A stretch of DNA of 64,000 nt from Mycolicibacterium pulveris (GCF_010725725.1 NZ_AP022599.1:4092001-4156000), one strand, 5' to 3'. Numbered from the stretch's first letter, positions 15,226-27,813 are shown. Notes: generated from the sequence alone by a model not told the origin. A program made the numbers and translations.

Positions 15226-17103
15226 GTGGGGCAACAGGTTCGCCGGGTCTACGGCCCGTCGATGTCGCCGGACGCCACCGCGTTCGCGCACCTCGTCGAC
15301 GACGGCGGCTTTCCCCGCGCGGTACAGCGCTTCCTGCGCGGCTGGCGCGCGTCGTCCTCACGTGACGTCGAACTGCCCGTCGAGGGACCCGTACTGCGGG
15401 TCATGCACTCCGCCGACGGCCACTGGCTAGCGTGTGAGGTCGCCCCGGACGGCAGCACCCGCAGCCAGATCTGGGTCGTGACAACCGATCCCGACGACCG
15501 CGACGCGCGCCGCATCGACTCCTGGCCCGAAGGCTTCCAGGAGGGTACCGCGGAGCTGATCAATTGGGACGGCACCCAGGTGGCCGCGATCCTCACCGGC
15601 GAAGACGGGGTGGGCACCTCGTGCCTGATCGACCCCGCCACCGGCGAGATGACCGTGCTGGACCGTCGCTCCAGCGGCCGGCTGGTCGACGCCTGGTCCG
15701 GGGTGGCGCTGGTGCGTGTCGGCCCGCGCGGCTACCGGGACCTGATCATGCTGCGTGCCGGCATCGAGACCGTGCTGCTGCCATACGATCCCGGCTCGAC
15801 CACCGACACCGGGATCATCCTCGACGACCACCTTCCCCGCCGGCTGCGCGCCGGTCTTGAAGGGGAACTCACCGAGAGATACCAGCCCGCGACGATCTTC
15901 GACGAGGACAGCACCGAAGGCTATGTACGCGCCCTCATCCGCAGCGAGAACGGGGCCGAATACGCGCGGCTGCTCGAGGTGACCGTCACCGCGGACGGGG
16001 TCGCCTATCACGTGGTGGCCGAGCGCGCCGGCCACGAACTCGACGAGTTCACCGTCAGCGACGACCTCTCGACGGTGGCGATGTTATGGAACATCTACGG
16101 CGCCAGTGAATTACAGATCCTCGACCTCACCGACTACACGCTGCACGAGCCGATTCCGTTGCCCGGCATGGTCGCCAGTGAGCTGAGCATCAGCGCGGGC
16201 GGGTGGATGTTGGCGGTGACGGTCGAGGGTCCGTCGCGCCCACCGACCGTCGAACTGGTCGACCCGCGGACGGCGGAGTGGGAACTCGTCGACCGCGAGC
16301 CCAGCCTCGGACCGGTCAGCGCCGACCCGACGCTGGAGACCATCACCGCCCGCGACGGGCTGGAGTTCAGCGGTTGGCTGTTCCGGCCGCCCGAGAAAGT
16401 GGACCCGATCGGCGCGATGCTGTTTTTGCACGGCGGGCCGGAGGGCCAGGGCCGGCCCGGCTACAACGAGTTCTTTCCGGCGTTGGTGGAGGCGGGGATC
16501 ACCGTGTTCCTGCCGAACGTGCGCGGCTCCGGCGGATTCGGGCGCAGTTTTATGCATGCCGACGACAAGGAGCGCAGGTTCGCCGCGATCGATGACGTCG
16601 CCGACGCGGTGCACTTCCTCGTCGAGAACCAGCATGCGCCGGGCGATCGCATCGCGTGCTGCGGATGGTCCTACGGCGGCTATCTCACCCAGGCCGCGCT
16701 CACCTTTCATCCGGACCTGTTCGCGGCGGGCATCAGCATCTGCGGCATGAGCGACTTGAACACCTGGTACCGCACCACCGAGCCGTGGATCGCCGCGGCG
16801 GCATATCCCAAGTACGGCCACCCCGTCAGCGACCAGGCGCTGCTGGCGGAACTCTCACCGTTGCAGCGGGTGCAGAATCTGGTCGCCCCGTTGCTGCTCG
16901 TGCACGGCGCCAACGACACTAATGTGCCGCCCACCGAATCTCAGCAAATGTATGACGCGTTGCGAGCGCTCGGCCGCACCGTGGAGTACCTGGTTTTCGA
17001 CGACGACGGACACGAGATCGACCGGCGCGAGAACCGCGCCGTGCTGCTCAAGGCCATGAGGGAGTGGCTCCTCGCGGCGTTTTCGCCCGCTGCGCAGCTT
17101 TGA
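15226..17103 (+). CDS. S9 prolyl-oligopeptidase family serine peptidase
   Basis: This protein of about 625 residues has an N-terminal beta-propeller-like half and a C-terminal alpha/beta hydrolase with the catalytic triad visible: Ser in CGWSYGGYLTQ, Asp in GANDTNVPP and His in DDGHEID. An oxyanion segment, LFLHGGPEGQG, precedes it. The start is uncertain: GTG at 15226 lies just after a possible -10 (CAATAC) and could be leaderless, while ATG at 15262 begins MSPDATAFAH. It likely hydrolyses peptides or acyl-peptides in the cytoplasm, since no signal peptide is seen. Confidence 0.85.
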   Translation: MGQQVRRVYGPSMSPDATAFAHLVDDGGFPRAVQRFLRGWRASSSRDVELPVEGPVLRVMHSADGHWLACEVAPDGSTRSQIWVVTTDPDDRDARRIDSWPEGFQEGTAELINWDGTQVAAILTGEDGVGTSCLIDPATGEMTVLDRRSSGRLVDAWSGVALVRVGPRGYRDLIMLRAGIETVLLPYDPGSTTDTGIILDDHLPRRLRAGLEGELTERYQPATIFDEDSTEGYVRALIRSENGAEYARLLEVTVTADGVAYHVVAERAGHELDEFTVSDDLSTVAMLWNIYGASELQILDLTDYTLHEPIPLPGMVASELSISAGGWMLAVTVEGPSRPPTVELVDPRTAEWELVDREPSLGPVSADPTLETITARDGLEFSGWLFRPPEKVDPIGAMLFLHGGPEGQGRPGYNEFFPALVEAGITVFLPNVRGSGGFGRSFMHADDKERRFAAIDDVADAVHFLVENQHAPGDRIACCGWSYGGYLTQAALTFHPDLFAAGISICGMSDLNTWYRTTEPWIAAAAYPKYGHPVSDQALLAELSPLQRVQNLVAPLLLVHGANDTNVPPTESQQMYDALRALGRTVEYLVFDDDGHEIDRRENRAVLLKAMREWLLAAFSPAAQL

Positions 17104-17196
17104 CGAGGTCGCTGCGCCTCGAAGGTTTACCGCAACTGGCGCGAGGGTAATTCACCGCTACGTCAATGGCGGTGCCCACACGGACGGAGGCGCAGC

Positions 17197-17424
17197 ATGC
17201 GAGGAGTTATCGGTGTCGTCGTTCTCATTTGGTTGCTGATCGGGGTGTTGGCCGCTTACCAGCGCGGCTATTTCCAGACCGGCGACGCAAACTGCGCCAC
17301 GGCGGCGCGAGTGGCCTTGACGGTTCTCGTCGGGCCGCTCAACTACGCGGGTGTGAATCCCAAAGTTGATTGCAACATCCCGGAGCCCAGCGCTTCCGGG
17401 CTTTATCCGAAAGCTGTTGCCTGA
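17197..17424 (+). CDS. Small membrane protein, 75 residues
   Basis: An N-terminal hydrophobic helix (VIGVVVLIWLLIGVLAAY) is followed by a short polar region with two cysteines and a second weakly hydrophobic stretch (VALTVLVGPLNYAGV). GGAGG lies just upstream of the ATG. Similar tiny proteins are common in fast-growing mycobacteria and have no known function. It is likely co-transcribed with the next small membrane gene, 29 bp downstream. Confidence 0.65.
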   Translation: MRGVIGVVVLIWLLIGVLAAYQRGYFQTGDANCATAARVALTVLVGPLNYAGVNPKVDCNIPEPSASGLYPKAVA

Positions 17425-17453
17425 CAGCGGCAGCTACTAACGAAGGAGTGGCG

Positions 17454-17606
17454 ATGATCATTCTCGGAATCATTCTGGCGGTGCTGGGATACTTCTTGTG
17501 GACGCCGTTGATGTACATCGGTATCGCGTTGGTCGTCATCGGCGCGGTGTTCTGGTTGCTCGGCAGCGTCGGGCGTCCGGTCGCCGGCCGGCGAGCCTGG
17601 TATTAA
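17454..17606 (+). CDS. DUF6131-like small membrane protein, 50 residues
   Basis: Almost the whole protein is two hydrophobic helices (IILGIILAVLGYFLW and YIGIALVVIGAVFWLLGSV), ending in a GRPVAGRRAWY tail. This matches the short DUF6131-type mycobacterial membrane proteins as I recall them. A GAAGGAG site sits six bases before the ATG at 17454. The function is unknown; a strong terminator follows. Confidence 0.65.
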   Translation: MIILGIILAVLGYFLWTPLMYIGIALVVIGAVFWLLGSVGRPVAGRRAWY

Positions 17607-17621
17607 CCCCAGCGCTGCACA

Positions 17622-17661
17622 CGGCGGTCACCCGGTCAACGGGTGGCCGCCGTTGTTGTTT
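17622..17661 (+). terminator. Rho-independent terminator
   Basis: A 13-bp GC-rich stem (CGGCGGTCACCCG / CGGGTGGCCGCCG with one G-U type pair, 5-nt loop) is followed by TTGTTGTTT. It closes the two small membrane genes ahead of the convergent bkaR. Confidence 0.8.
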
Positions 17662-17697
17662 GTGCCGCAATCGGTTACGTCTCGGTCCCGTCTCGGG

Positions 17698-18297
17698 TTA
17701 GGTCAATGCCGCGAGCGTCATCTCGCGCAGCACCGCGCGTGAGCGTGCTCGTTCAATCCCGTTGGTGCCGTGTGCCTTGAGGGCATGCGGGGTGGAGTTC
17801 ATCAATCCGAACGCCGCGTGCGCCATCAGCCGGGCCTCCTTCTCCACGAGGCCGCGCCGACGTAGCTGATCGACCCAGATCTCCACATACTGCCGCTGCG
17901 CCTTGCGCACTTGGCGCTTGGCGGGGTCGGGAAGATGCGCCAGATCGCGGTCCTGGATCCGGATCAGGTCCGGCTCGCCCAGCGCGAAGTCGAGATGGAA
18001 GTCGACCAGCCCGGCCAAGGCACCGTCGGGATCGTCGGCCGTGGCCACCACGGCCCTGGCTCCGGCCAGCAGGCGGGTGCTGATGCCCACCAGCAACTCG
18101 ACCAGCAGCGCCTCCTTGTTCGGGAAGTGCCGGTAGATCGCCGGTCCGCTGACCCCCGCGGCCGCACCGATGTCTTCGAGGCGCACCGCGAGATATCCGC
18201 GGTCGGCGATGAGCCGCTCGGCGGCCGCGAGCAGCTTCGTGCGGCGGTCGGACTTGCGTCGACTGCGGGGCGTTTCAACGCGGGCGACGGTGGACAT
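17698..18297 (-). CDS. bkaR: TetR-family repressor of branched-chain catabolism
   Basis: This 199-residue TetR regulator has the N-terminal HTH (RLEDIGAAAGVSGPAIYRHFPNKEALLVELL). It is orthologous by position to Rv2506 (BkaR), a repressor of the adjacent branched-chain keto-acid gene cluster in M. tuberculosis. It is divergent from accD1, and a 41-bp palindrome lies between the two starts, so autoregulation and control of the operon are expected. The ligand is probably an acyl-CoA intermediate, which is inference. Confidence 0.88.
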   Translation of the reverse strand: MSTVARVETPRSRRKSDRRTKLLAAAERLIADRGYLAVRLEDIGAAAGVSGPAIYRHFPNKEALLVELLVGISTRLLAGARAVVATADDPDGALAGLVDFHLDFALGEPDLIRIQDRDLAHLPDPAKRQVRKAQRQYVEIWVDQLRRRGLVEKEARLMAHAAFGLMNSTPHALKAHGTNGIERARSRAVLREMTLAALT

Positions 18298-18301
18298 TTC
18301 G

Positions 18302-19915
<1,614 letters not shown>

Positions 19916-19920
19916 TGGTC

Positions 19921-21909
19921 ATGTCTGCGTTCTCCACCGTCCTGGTCGCCAATCGAGGCGAGATCGCCGTGCGGGTGATCCGCACGCTGCGCGCGATGGG
20001 AATCCGCTCGGTCGCGGTCTTCAGCGACGCCGACACCGGCGCGCGCCACGTCGCCGAGGCCGACACCGCCGTGCACATCGGCCCCGCGGCCGCACGCGAC
20101 AGTTACCTCAACATCGACGCCGTCGTCGCCGCCGCTGCGCGCACCGGAGCCCAGGCGATACATCCCGGTTACGGATTCCTCTCGGAGAACGCGCAATTCG
20201 CCGCAGCGCTGCAGGACGCGAACATCGTGTTCATCGGGCCGCCGGTGGCCGCGATCCAGACCATGGGCGACAAGATCGCGGCCAAGGCCGCCGTCTCGGC
20301 CTTCGGGGTTCCGGTGGTGCCGGGGATTTCCCGGCCCGGCCTGACCGACGCGGAACTGATTGCCGGCGCCGAGGAGGTCGGATTTCCGGTGCTGGTCAAG
20401 CCCTCGGCGGGCGGCGGCGGCAAGGGCATGCGGGTCGTGCACACGGCGTCCGAACTGCCCGCCGCGCTGGCCAGCGCACGACGCGAGGCCGGTGCCGCGT
20501 TCGGCGACGACACACTGTTCCTGGAACGCTATGTGCTCAACCCGCGCCACATCGAGGTGCAGGTACTCGCCGACGGCTACGGCAACGTCGTGCATCTCGG
20601 CGAGCGGGAGTGCAGCCTGCAACGTCGGCACCAGAAGGTCATCGAAGAGGCGCCGTCTCCGCTGCTCGACGACGCGACGCGGGCCCGGATCGGCGCCGCG
20701 GCCTGCGACACCGCACGCAGCGTGGACTACACCGGCGCCGGCACGGTCGAGTTCATCGTGTCCGCCGATCGGCCCGACGAGTTCTTCTTCATGGAGATGA
20801 ACACCCGCCTGCAGGTCGAGCACCCGGTGACCGAGATGGTCACCGGCGTCGACCTCGTCGAACAGCAGGTGCGCATCGCCGCGGGCGAGAAGTTGCCCAT
20901 CGCCCAGGACGACGTCACCATCACCGGGCACGCGATCGAGGCCCGGGTCTACGCAGAAGACCCGGGACGCGGCTTCCTGCCCACCGGCGGCGACGTGCTG
21001 GCCGTCGCCGAGCCCGAGGGACCCGGCATCCGGGTCGACTCCGGCCTGAAGAGCGGCACGGCCGTCGGCAGCGACTACGACCCGATGCTGTCCAAGGTGA
21101 TCGCACACGGCGCCGACCGGCCCGACGCGCTGCGGGCGCTCGACGCGGCGCTGGCCGACACCGCGGTGCTCGGGGTGACCACCAACATCGAGTTCCTGCG
21201 GTTTCTGCTGGCCGATGCCGAGGTCGCCGCGGGCCGGCTCGACACCGGGTTGCTCGACCGCCGCGCCCCGGACTTCCAACCCGCGCCGCCCGGCGACGAG
21301 GAGTTGATCGCCGCGGCGGCCTACAAGTGGGTGCGCGGGTGGGCCCGTGCGACGGGCGACCTGTGGGCCTTACCGTCGGGATGGCGGGTGGGGGAACGCG
21401 CGCCGACGACGTTGCGGCTGCGCTCCGGTGAGCGCACCGACCACGTCTACCTGACCGGCACCCCGACCTCCGCCAGCGCAGCCGTCGAACATGGCGAAAC
21501 GCATTCGCTGGCAGCGTCGTTGGACGGTGACCGGCTCACGATCACGCTTGACGGAGTGCGCACCGAGTACCTCATCGCCGCCACCGACGGCCAGATCTGG
21601 TTGGCCGGTGCCGGACGTACCGCGCTGGTCGAGGAGGTCCGCGAAGCGCCGGTCCGCCCCGACGACGAACTGTCCGGAGACGCCGAACTGACCAGCCCGA
21701 TGCCGGGTTCCGTTGTCGCCGTTGGGGTGTCAGACGGACAACGGGTCGACGCGGGCACTGTCGTCGTCACCGTCGAGGCGATGAAGATGGAGCATGCGCT
21801 GACCGCGCCGGTGGACGGCGTGGTGGAACTGGTCGTCGCCGCGGGTGAGCAAGTGAAGGTGGGCCAGGTCCTGGCCCGGATAACGGCAAGCGAGGAGCCG
21901 CAACCATGA
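19921..21909 (+). CDS. accA1: Biotin-dependent acyl-CoA carboxylase alpha subunit
   Basis: This 662-residue protein carries biotin carboxylase ([16 protein letters not shown] at the N-terminus, glycine-rich ATP loop [26 protein letters not shown]) and a C-terminal biotinyl domain with the VEAMKMEH lysine near residue 622. It carboxylates biotin for AccD1. An ATG at 19915 overlapping the accD1 stop is an alternative start two codons upstream. The stop overlaps fadE19 as ATGA. Confidence 0.93.
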   Translation: MSAFSTVLVANRGEIAVRVIRTLRAMGIRSVAVFSDADTGARHVAEADTAVHIGPAAARDSYLNIDAVVAAAARTGAQAIHPGYGFLSENAQFAAALQDANIVFIGPPVAAIQTMGDKIAAKAAVSAFGVPVVPGISRPGLTDAELIAGAEEVGFPVLVKPSAGGGGKGMRVVHTASELPAALASARREAGAAFGDDTLFLERYVLNPRHIEVQVLADGYGNVVHLGERECSLQRRHQKVIEEAPSPLLDDATRARIGAAACDTARSVDYTGAGTVEFIVSADRPDEFFFMEMNTRLQVEHPVTEMVTGVDLVEQQVRIAAGEKLPIAQDDVTITGHAIEARVYAEDPGRGFLPTGGDVLAVAEPEGPGIRVDSGLKSGTAVGSDYDPMLSKVIAHGADRPDALRALDAALADTAVLGVTTNIEFLRFLLADAEVAAGRLDTGLLDRRAPDFQPAPPGDEELIAAAAYKWVRGWARATGDLWALPSGWRVGERAPTTLRLRSGERTDHVYLTGTPTSASAAVEHGETHSLAASLDGDRLTITLDGVRTEYLIAATDGQIWLAGAGRTALVEEVREAPVRPDDELSGDAELTSPMPGSVVAVGVSDGQRVDAGTVVVTVEAMKMEHALTAPVDGVVELVVAAGEQVKVGQVLARITASEEPQP

Positions 21910-23066
21910 CCGACTTTCTGGCTACGGGCACGCTGCCCGACCACTATCAACAACTGGCCAAGACGGTGCGCGACTTCGCGCAGTCCGTTGTGGCGCCGGT
22001 CTCGGCGAAACACGATGAGGAACACTCGTTTCCCTACAAGGTTGTCGCGGGCATGGCAGACATGGGATTGTTCGGCCTTCCGTTCCCCGAGGAGTACGGC
22101 GGCATGGGCGGCGACTACTTCGCGCTGTGCCTGGCGCTCGAGGAGCTCGGCAAGGTCGACCAGAGTGTGGCCATCACCCTCGAGGCCGGGGTGTCGCTGG
22201 GCGCGATGCCGATCTACCGGTTCGGCAACGACAAGCAGAAGCAGGACTGGCTGCCGCTGCTGGCCAGCGGCAAGGCGCTGGGCGCGTTCGGCCTGACCGA
22301 GCCCGGCGGCGGCAGCGACGCCGGCGCGACGAAGACGACCGCGCGGCTCGACGACGGCCACTGGGTGATCAACGGCAGCAAGCAGTTCATCACGAACTCC
22401 GGCACCGACATCACCAAGCTGGTGACGGTCACGGCGGTCACCGGGGAGACCGACGGCAAGAAGGAGATCAGCTCGATCCTGGTGCCCGTTCCGACACCGG
22501 GGTTCACCGCCGAACCGGCCTACAACAAGGTCGGCTGGAACGCCTCGGACACCCATCCGTTGAGCTTCGACGACGTGCGGGTGCCGGAGGAGAACCTGCT
22601 CGGCGAGCGCGGCCGCGGCTACGCGAACTTCCTGCGCATTCTCGACGAGGGACGCATCGCGATCGCCGCGCTGTCGGTGGGCGCCGCGCAGGGCTGCGTG
22701 GACGAGAGCGTCAAGTACGCCAAGGAGCGTGAGGCGTTCGGCCGGCCGATCGGGGCCAACCAGGCGATCGCGTTCAAGATCGCGCGGATGGAAGCCCGGG
22801 CACACACCGCGCGCACGGCCTACTACGACGCCGCGGCGATGATGCTGGCGGGCAAGCCCTTCAAGAAGGCCGCCGCCGTCGCCAAGATGGTGGCCAGCGA
22901 AGCCGCCATGGACAACGCGCGCGACGCCACCCAGATCTTCGGTGGCTACGGGTTCATGAACGAGTACCCGGTGGCCCGCCACTACCGCGACAGTAAGATC
23001 CTCGAGATCGGGGAGGGCACAACGGAAGTGCAGCTGATGCTGATCGGAAGGGAACTCGGACTTTGA
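21906..23066 (+). CDS. fadE19: Acyl-CoA dehydrogenase (probable isovaleryl-CoA type)
   Basis: This 386-residue FAD-dependent acyl-CoA dehydrogenase has signatures [19 protein letters not shown], the [21 protein letters not shown]-terminal helix and the [16 protein letters not shown] tail. In this operon it most likely oxidises isovaleryl-CoA to 3-methylcrotonyl-CoA, the AccA1-AccD1 substrate. ATGA and TTGA overlaps couple it to its neighbours. Confidence 0.92.
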   Translation: MTDFLATGTLPDHYQQLAKTVRDFAQSVVAPVSAKHDEEHSFPYKVVAGMADMGLFGLPFPEEYGGMGGDYFALCLALEELGKVDQSVAITLEAGVSLGAMPIYRFGNDKQKQDWLPLLASGKALGAFGLTEPGGGSDAGATKTTARLDDGHWVINGSKQFITNSGTDITKLVTVTAVTGETDGKKEISSILVPVPTPGFTAEPAYNKVGWNASDTHPLSFDDVRVPEENLLGERGRGYANFLRILDEGRIAIAALSVGAAQGCVDESVKYAKEREAFGRPIGANQAIAFKIARMEARAHTARTAYYDAAAMMLAGKPFKKAAAVAKMVASEAAMDNARDATQIFGGYGFMNEYPVARHYRDSKILEIGEGTTEVQLMLIGRELGL

Positions 23067-23575
23067 GCGAGAAGAATGTCGGCGGGCGGGGTGGCGGAAG
23101 AGTCATCGTTCAGCGGGGCCTGTGGTACGAGGAGTTCGAGCCGGGGGTGATCTATCAGCACCGGCCCGGCCGCACCCTCACCGAGGCCGACAACGTGCTT
23201 TTCACCACGCTGACGATGAACACCCAGGCGCTGCACCTTGATGCCGCGTTCTCCGACGCCCTGCCGCCGTTCAACCAGCGGCTGATCAACTCGATGTTCA
23301 CGCTGTCGACGTTGGTGGGCCTGTCGGTGGCCCAGCTGACGCAGGGCACGATCGTCGGCAACCTCGGCTTCGGCGAGGTCAAGTTCCCCAAGCCGCTTTT
23401 CCACGGCGACACCCTGTACGCCGAGACCGAGGTGACCGACAAACGCGAGTCCAAAAGCCGCCCCGGGGAGGGGATCGTCACGTTCGCCCACACCGGGCGT
23501 AACCAGCACGGTGATGTCGTCGCGCTGGCATCGCGCAAGACGATGGTGCGGATGCGGCCGCAGGGAGAAGCCTGA
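23063..23575 (+). CDS. MaoC-like (R)-hydratase
   Basis: This 170-residue hotdog-fold protein (Rv2499c-like) has the hydratase segment TLTEADNVLFTTLTMNTQALHLDAAF. It begins with a rare TTG that overlaps the fadE19 stop (TTGA), and it has an overlap with citE (TGATG). It probably hydrates a methylglutaconyl- or itaconyl-type CoA ester that CitE then cleaves. The assignment to the leucine pathway is by context. Confidence 0.85.
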   Translation: MSEKNVGGRGGGRVIVQRGLWYEEFEPGVIYQHRPGRTLTEADNVLFTTLTMNTQALHLDAAFSDALPPFNQRLINSMFTLSTLVGLSVAQLTQGTIVGNLGFGEVKFPKPLFHGDTLYAETEVTDKRESKSRPGEGIVTFAHTGRNQHGDVVALASRKTMVRMRPQGEA

Positions 23576-24393
23576 TGGGAATCGAGCAGGTCGGGCCCGG
23601 CTGGCTGTTCTGCCCGGCTGATCGGCCCGAACGGTTCGAGAAGGCCGCAGCGGCAGCCGATGTCGTGATCCTGGACCTCGAGGACGGGGTTGCCGCCAAA
23701 GATCGCGAGGCCGCCCGCAAGGCCCTGATCGACACGCCGCTGGACCCGGCCCGCACCGTGGTTCGGGTCAACCCCGTCTCCACGCCCGATCACGCGCTGG
23801 ATGTAAACGCCGTGGCGGCAACGGATTACAGGACGGTGATGCTGGCCAAGACGGAGACCGCCGAGCAGGTGGCCTCGCTCGCGCCGCTGGACGTCGTCGT
23901 TCTCGTCGAAACGCCGCTCGGAGCACTCAACGTCACCGAGTCGGCCCGCGTCGACAACGCCTTCGCGGTGATGTGGGGAGCCGAGGACCTGTTCGCGATC
24001 ACCGGGGGCACCGCCAACCGCTGGCCCGACGGCAGCTACCGCGACGTCGCCAAGCACGTGCGGTCACACAGCCTGTTGGCGGCCAAGGCCTACGGGCGGC
24101 TGGCGCTGGACTCGGTGTACCTGGACATCAAAGATCTCGACGGGTTGCGCGCCGAAGCCGACGACGCCGTTGCGGTCGGGTTCGACGCCAAGGTGGCCAT
24201 CCATCCCACGCAGGTGGCGGTGATTCGGTCCGCGTACACGCCGACCGACGAACAGGTCGACTGGGCACGCCGGGTGCTCGACACGGCCCGCGACCAGCGG
24301 GGCGTCTTCCAGTTCGAGGGCATAATGGTGGATGCCCCAGTGCTGCGGCGAGCAGAGCGCATCGTCGCGTTGGCGCCACACCCCGGCAGCTGA
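23575..24393 (+). CDS. citE: CitE-like beta-hydroxyacyl-CoA lyase
   Basis: This 272-residue TIM-barrel protein of the HpcH/HpaI-CitE family has DVVILDLEDGVAAKDRE, VLVETPLGALN, WGAEDLFAITGG and FDAKVAIHPTQVAVIRSAYTP. The Mtb relative Rv2498c cleaves beta-hydroxyacyl-CoAs and serves leucine and itaconate catabolism. Lone citE without citD/citF fits that role rather than citrate lyase. A 100-bp gap with no overlap separates it from bkdA. Confidence 0.9.
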   Translation: MGIEQVGPGWLFCPADRPERFEKAAAAADVVILDLEDGVAAKDREAARKALIDTPLDPARTVVRVNPVSTPDHALDVNAVAATDYRTVMLAKTETAEQVASLAPLDVVVLVETPLGALNVTESARVDNAFAVMWGAEDLFAITGGTANRWPDGSYRDVAKHVRSHSLLAAKAYGRLALDSVYLDIKDLDGLRAEADDAVAVGFDAKVAIHPTQVAVIRSAYTPTDEQVDWARRVLDTARDQRGVFQFEGIMVDAPVLRRAERIVALAPHPGS

Positions 24394-24493
24394 CGGACGG
24401 GCCCTCCACCAGGGGTTTGCTCTGACCGCCTCCGTGCTGAGCACCTCAGTCGCCTGACGACGCGATCCGCCGTCAGTGACCCTAGGAGGCGGT

Positions 24494-25594
24494 ATGGCCG
24501 GTTTGTCGGAGTTGGTCCAACTCGTGGCGCCCGACGGCACACCGACGGCGCAAAGCCGTTACCGCCGAGATCTGCCGCCTGAGACGCTTTCCTGGCTTTA
24601 CGAGTCGATGGTCGTGGCGCGCGACCTCGACGGCGAGTTCGTCAACCTGCAGCGGCAGGGTGAACTGGCGCTGTTCGCGACGTGCCGCGGGCAGGAGGCC
24701 GCGCAGATCGGTGCGGCGGCGTGTTTGCGTAAGACCGATTGGCTGTTCCCCCAGTACCGCGAGCTCGGCGCATTTCTGCTGCGTGGCATCAGCCCCGCCC
24801 AGATGGCAGCGGTGTGGCGCGGCAAGTGGCACGGCGGGCTGGATTTCACCGACAGGTGCGTCGCGCCCATCGCCATCCCGATCGGCACCCAAAGCCTGCA
24901 TGCCGTCGGTGCCGCCATGGCCGCGCAACGGCTGGGCGAGAATTCGGTGACGCTGGCGTTCCTCGGCGACGGCGCCACCAGCACGGGCGACGCGCACGAG
25001 GCGCTCAACTTCGCCGCGGTGTTCACGGCGCCGTGCGTGTTCTTCGTGCAGAACAACCAGTGGGCGATCTCGGTGCCGGTCAGCCACCAGATGGCCGCGC
25101 CGTCGATCGCGCACCGAGCCGCCGGATACGGCATGCCGGGCATCCGCGTCGACGGCAACGACGTGCTGGCGTGTTTCGCGGTCGTGGCCGAAGCGGCCGA
25201 GCGGGCCCGCGACGGCGGCGGGCCGACCCTGATCGAGGCGGTCACCTACCGCATGGGCCCGCACACCACCTCCGACGACCCGACCCGCTACCAGGACCCC
25301 GACGAGGTGGCGCTCTGGGCCGCCCGCGATCCGATCCAGCGCTACCGCACGTACCTGCGCGACACCGGAGTCTGGACAGACCGGCTCGAGGAGCGCGTCG
25401 CGGCCCGATCGAAACGGCTGCGAACCGAGCTGCGCGAGTCGGTTGTCGGCGCAGCCGATTTCGACGTCGCCGACATGTTCGACACCGTCTACCACGACAT
25501 CACCCCAGAGCTCGCGCACCAGCGACGACAACTGCTGGCCGAGCTGGCGAAGGAGGCTTCGGGCGAGCGAAGCGACGGGAGGGCAAGAGCATGA
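24494..25594 (+). CDS. bkdA: Branched-chain keto-acid dehydrogenase E1 alpha
   Basis: This E1 alpha subunit (366 residues) has the thiamine-diphosphate motif GDGATSTGDAHEALNFAAVFTAPCVFFVQNN. The ATG at 24494 has a perfect AGGAGG four bases upstream and gives the family length. It pairs with bkdB (ATGA overlap) to decarboxylate branched-chain 2-oxo acids. A gap upstream leaves room for a second promoter. Confidence 0.93.
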   Translation: MAGLSELVQLVAPDGTPTAQSRYRRDLPPETLSWLYESMVVARDLDGEFVNLQRQGELALFATCRGQEAAQIGAAACLRKTDWLFPQYRELGAFLLRGISPAQMAAVWRGKWHGGLDFTDRCVAPIAIPIGTQSLHAVGAAMAAQRLGENSVTLAFLGDGATSTGDAHEALNFAAVFTAPCVFFVQNNQWAISVPVSHQMAAPSIAHRAAGYGMPGIRVDGNDVLACFAVVAEAAERARDGGGPTLIEAVTYRMGPHTTSDDPTRYQDPDEVALWAARDPIQRYRTYLRDTGVWTDRLEERVAARSKRLRTELRESVVGAADFDVADMFDTVYHDITPELAHQRRQLLAELAKEASGERSDGRARA

Positions 25595-26649
25595 CACAGA
25601 TCATCGAACGCCCCGCAGCGCACGGCGAAGACGAGCCCCGCGGCCCCCTGCTGACCCCGGTGCCGGTGGCGCCGACGCTGACCATGGTGCAGGCGATCAA
25701 CCGGGCGCTGCACGACGCGATGGCCGCCGACGAGCGGGTGCTGGTGTTCGGCGAGGACGTCGCGACGCTCGGCGGCGTCTTCCGTGTCACCGAGGGGCTG
25801 GCCGAAACCTTCGGCGCGCAGCGCTGCTTCGACACCCCGCTGGCGGAGTCGGCGATTGTCGGCATCGCGATCGGGATGGCGATCCGGGGCCTGGTGCCGG
25901 TGCCGGAGATTCAGTTCGACGGCTTCGTCGCACCCGCGTTCGATCAGATCGTCAGCCATCTGGCCAAGTACCGGATGCGTACCCGCGGTGACGTCGCCAT
26001 GCCGGTGACCATTCGCATCCCGTCGTTCGGCGGGATCGGTGCCGTCGAACACCATTCCGAATCGACCGAAACCTACTGGCTGCACACCGCGGGCCTCAAA
26101 ATGGTGGTGCCGTCGACCCCGTCGGATGCGTATTGGCTGCTGCGAGAGGCGATCAGCAGCCCCGATCCGGTGGTGTACCTCGAACCCAAGCGGCGCTACT
26201 GGGCGCGCGGGCCCGTCGACACCGAGGTGGCGGCCCCGCCGATCGGCCGGGCGGCGATTCGGCGCAGCGGCGATGACGTCACCGTGGTGACCTACGGTCC
26301 GCTGGTCGCGACGGCGTTGAGCGCGGCCGAACTGGCTGCCGTGCAGCGCGGTTGGCGCCTGGAAGTGATCGATCTGCGGTCGCTGAACCCGCTGGACTTC
26401 GACACCGTCGCGAACTCCGTGCGACGCACCGGCCGCGCGGTCGTGATGCACGAGGGCCCCCGCACGTTGGGGTTCGGCGCGGAGCTGGCCGCCCGTTTGC
26501 AGGAGGAACTCTTCTACGACCTCGAAGCACCGGTGTTGCGCGCCACGGGATTTGACACACCGTATCCTCCGGCCCGGCTGGAGAAGCTGTGGCTGCCCGG
26601 TGTCGACCGGTTACTCGACTGCGTCGAACGCACGTTGGAGCAGCCATGA
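25591..26649 (+). CDS. bkdB: Branched-chain keto-acid dehydrogenase E1 beta
   Basis: This 352-residue transketolase-like E1 beta subunit has [31 protein letters not shown] and the [14 protein letters not shown]-terminal segment. It completes the E1 heterotetramer with BkdA. The start overlaps the bkdA stop, and the stop overlaps bkdC, so the three complex genes are translationally coupled. Confidence 0.93.
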   Translation: MTQIIERPAAHGEDEPRGPLLTPVPVAPTLTMVQAINRALHDAMAADERVLVFGEDVATLGGVFRVTEGLAETFGAQRCFDTPLAESAIVGIAIGMAIRGLVPVPEIQFDGFVAPAFDQIVSHLAKYRMRTRGDVAMPVTIRIPSFGGIGAVEHHSESTETYWLHTAGLKMVVPSTPSDAYWLLREAISSPDPVVYLEPKRRYWARGPVDTEVAAPPIGRAAIRRSGDDVTVVTYGPLVATALSAAELAAVQRGWRLEVIDLRSLNPLDFDTVANSVRRTGRAVVMHEGPRTLGFGAELAARLQEELFYDLEAPVLRATGFDTPYPPARLEKLWLPGVDRLLDCVERTLEQP

Positions 26650-27809
26650 CGGTACGGGAGTTTCTGGTCCCCGACCTGGGTGAGGGGCTGGAAGACGCCA
26701 CGATCACGCACTGGGCCGTCGCGGTCGGCGATGACGTCGAACTGAACCAGACGCTGTGCACCGTCGAAACGAACAAGGCCGAGGTCGAGATCCCCAGCCC
26801 GTACGCGGGCCGCGTCGTCGAACTCGGTGGCGCCGAAGGCGATACGCTCGCCGTCGGCGCGGTGCTGGCGCGTTTCGAGACCGATACCGCCGATGCGAAT
26901 CGCACGCCGGTGCTGGTCGGTTACGGCGCCGACGACGGGCTGGACAGCAGCAGGCGACCCGCCGCGCCGCTCCGGCCCAGAGCCAAGCCCCCGGTGCGTA
27001 AGCTGGCCGCCGAGCTGAACGTCGACCTGAGCACGGTGACCGGTTCGGGGGCCGACGGGGTGATCACCCGCGAGGACGTCCTGGCCGCGGCGGGCAGCGC
27101 CGCACCCGAACCCGACACCGTTTCCGTTCGCGGTGTCCATGCCGAGATGGCACAGCGAATAACGTTGTCGCGCAGTGAAATACCAGATGCGCATGCCGGT
27201 GTGGAGGTCGACGCGACGGGCTTGATGAAACTGCGCGACCGGCTGGCGGGCAAGGCCGACGCGGAGGCGTCGATCACCCCGTTCGTGCTGACGCTGCGAC
27301 TGTTGACGATCGCGCTGCGCCGCCACCCCCACCTCAACGCCACCTGGGTCGACACCGCCGACGGGCCGCAGATCCATCTGCACTCGGCGGTGCATCTGGG
27401 GTTCGGGGTGGCCGCACCGCGGGGTCTGCTGGTTCCGGTGGTGCGTGACGCGCAGGACCTGACCACGCGCGAGCTGGCGCGCGTGGTGGCCGGGTTGATT
27501 CAAGGTGCGCGTGACGGAACGCTCAAGCCGACCGAACTACAGGGGTCGACGTTCACGGTGTCAAACTTCGGGGCGCTCGGTCTCGATGACGGCGTGCCGG
27601 TCATCAACTATCCGGAGGCGGCGATCCTCGGGATGGGCTCGCTGCGGCCCAGACCCGTCGTCGTCGATGACCAGGTGGTCGCCCGCCCGACGGTGAAACT
27701 CACCTGCGCGTTCGACCACCGTGTCGCCGACGGCGCGCAGGTCGCGGCGTTTCTGGGGGAGCTGCGGGAGCTGATCGAGTCACCGGAGCTGGCGCTGCTG
27801 GACCTCTAG
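26646..27809 (+). CDS. bkdC: Branched-chain keto-acid dehydrogenase E2 (lipoyl acyltransferase)
   Basis: This 387-residue E2 has one lipoyl domain with Lys44 in VETNKAEVE, a peripheral subunit-binding domain (about 118-150, [12 protein letters not shown]), and a catalytic CAT-like domain with the active-site FDHRVADG near the C-terminus. E3 is supplied by Lpd elsewhere. It is the last gene of the operon and ends four bases from the convergent enoyl-CoA hydratase gene. Confidence 0.93.
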   Translation: MTVREFLVPDLGEGLEDATITHWAVAVGDDVELNQTLCTVETNKAEVEIPSPYAGRVVELGGAEGDTLAVGAVLARFETDTADANRTPVLVGYGADDGLDSSRRPAAPLRPRAKPPVRKLAAELNVDLSTVTGSGADGVITREDVLAAAGSAAPEPDTVSVRGVHAEMAQRITLSRSEIPDAHAGVEVDATGLMKLRDRLAGKADAEASITPFVLTLRLLTIALRRHPHLNATWVDTADGPQIHLHSAVHLGFGVAAPRGLLVPVVRDAQDLTTRELARVVAGLIQGARDGTLKPTELQGSTFTVSNFGALGLDDGVPVINYPEAAILGMGSLRPRPVVVDDQVVARPTVKLTCAFDHRVADGAQVAAFLGELRELIESPELALLDL

Positions 27810-27813
27810 CTCG

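Noticed and set aside
24739..26649. Possible bkdA-bkdB fusion frame
   Set aside because: The part before 25591 is an off-frame shadow of bkdA; bkdB starts at an ATG overlapping the bkdA stop.
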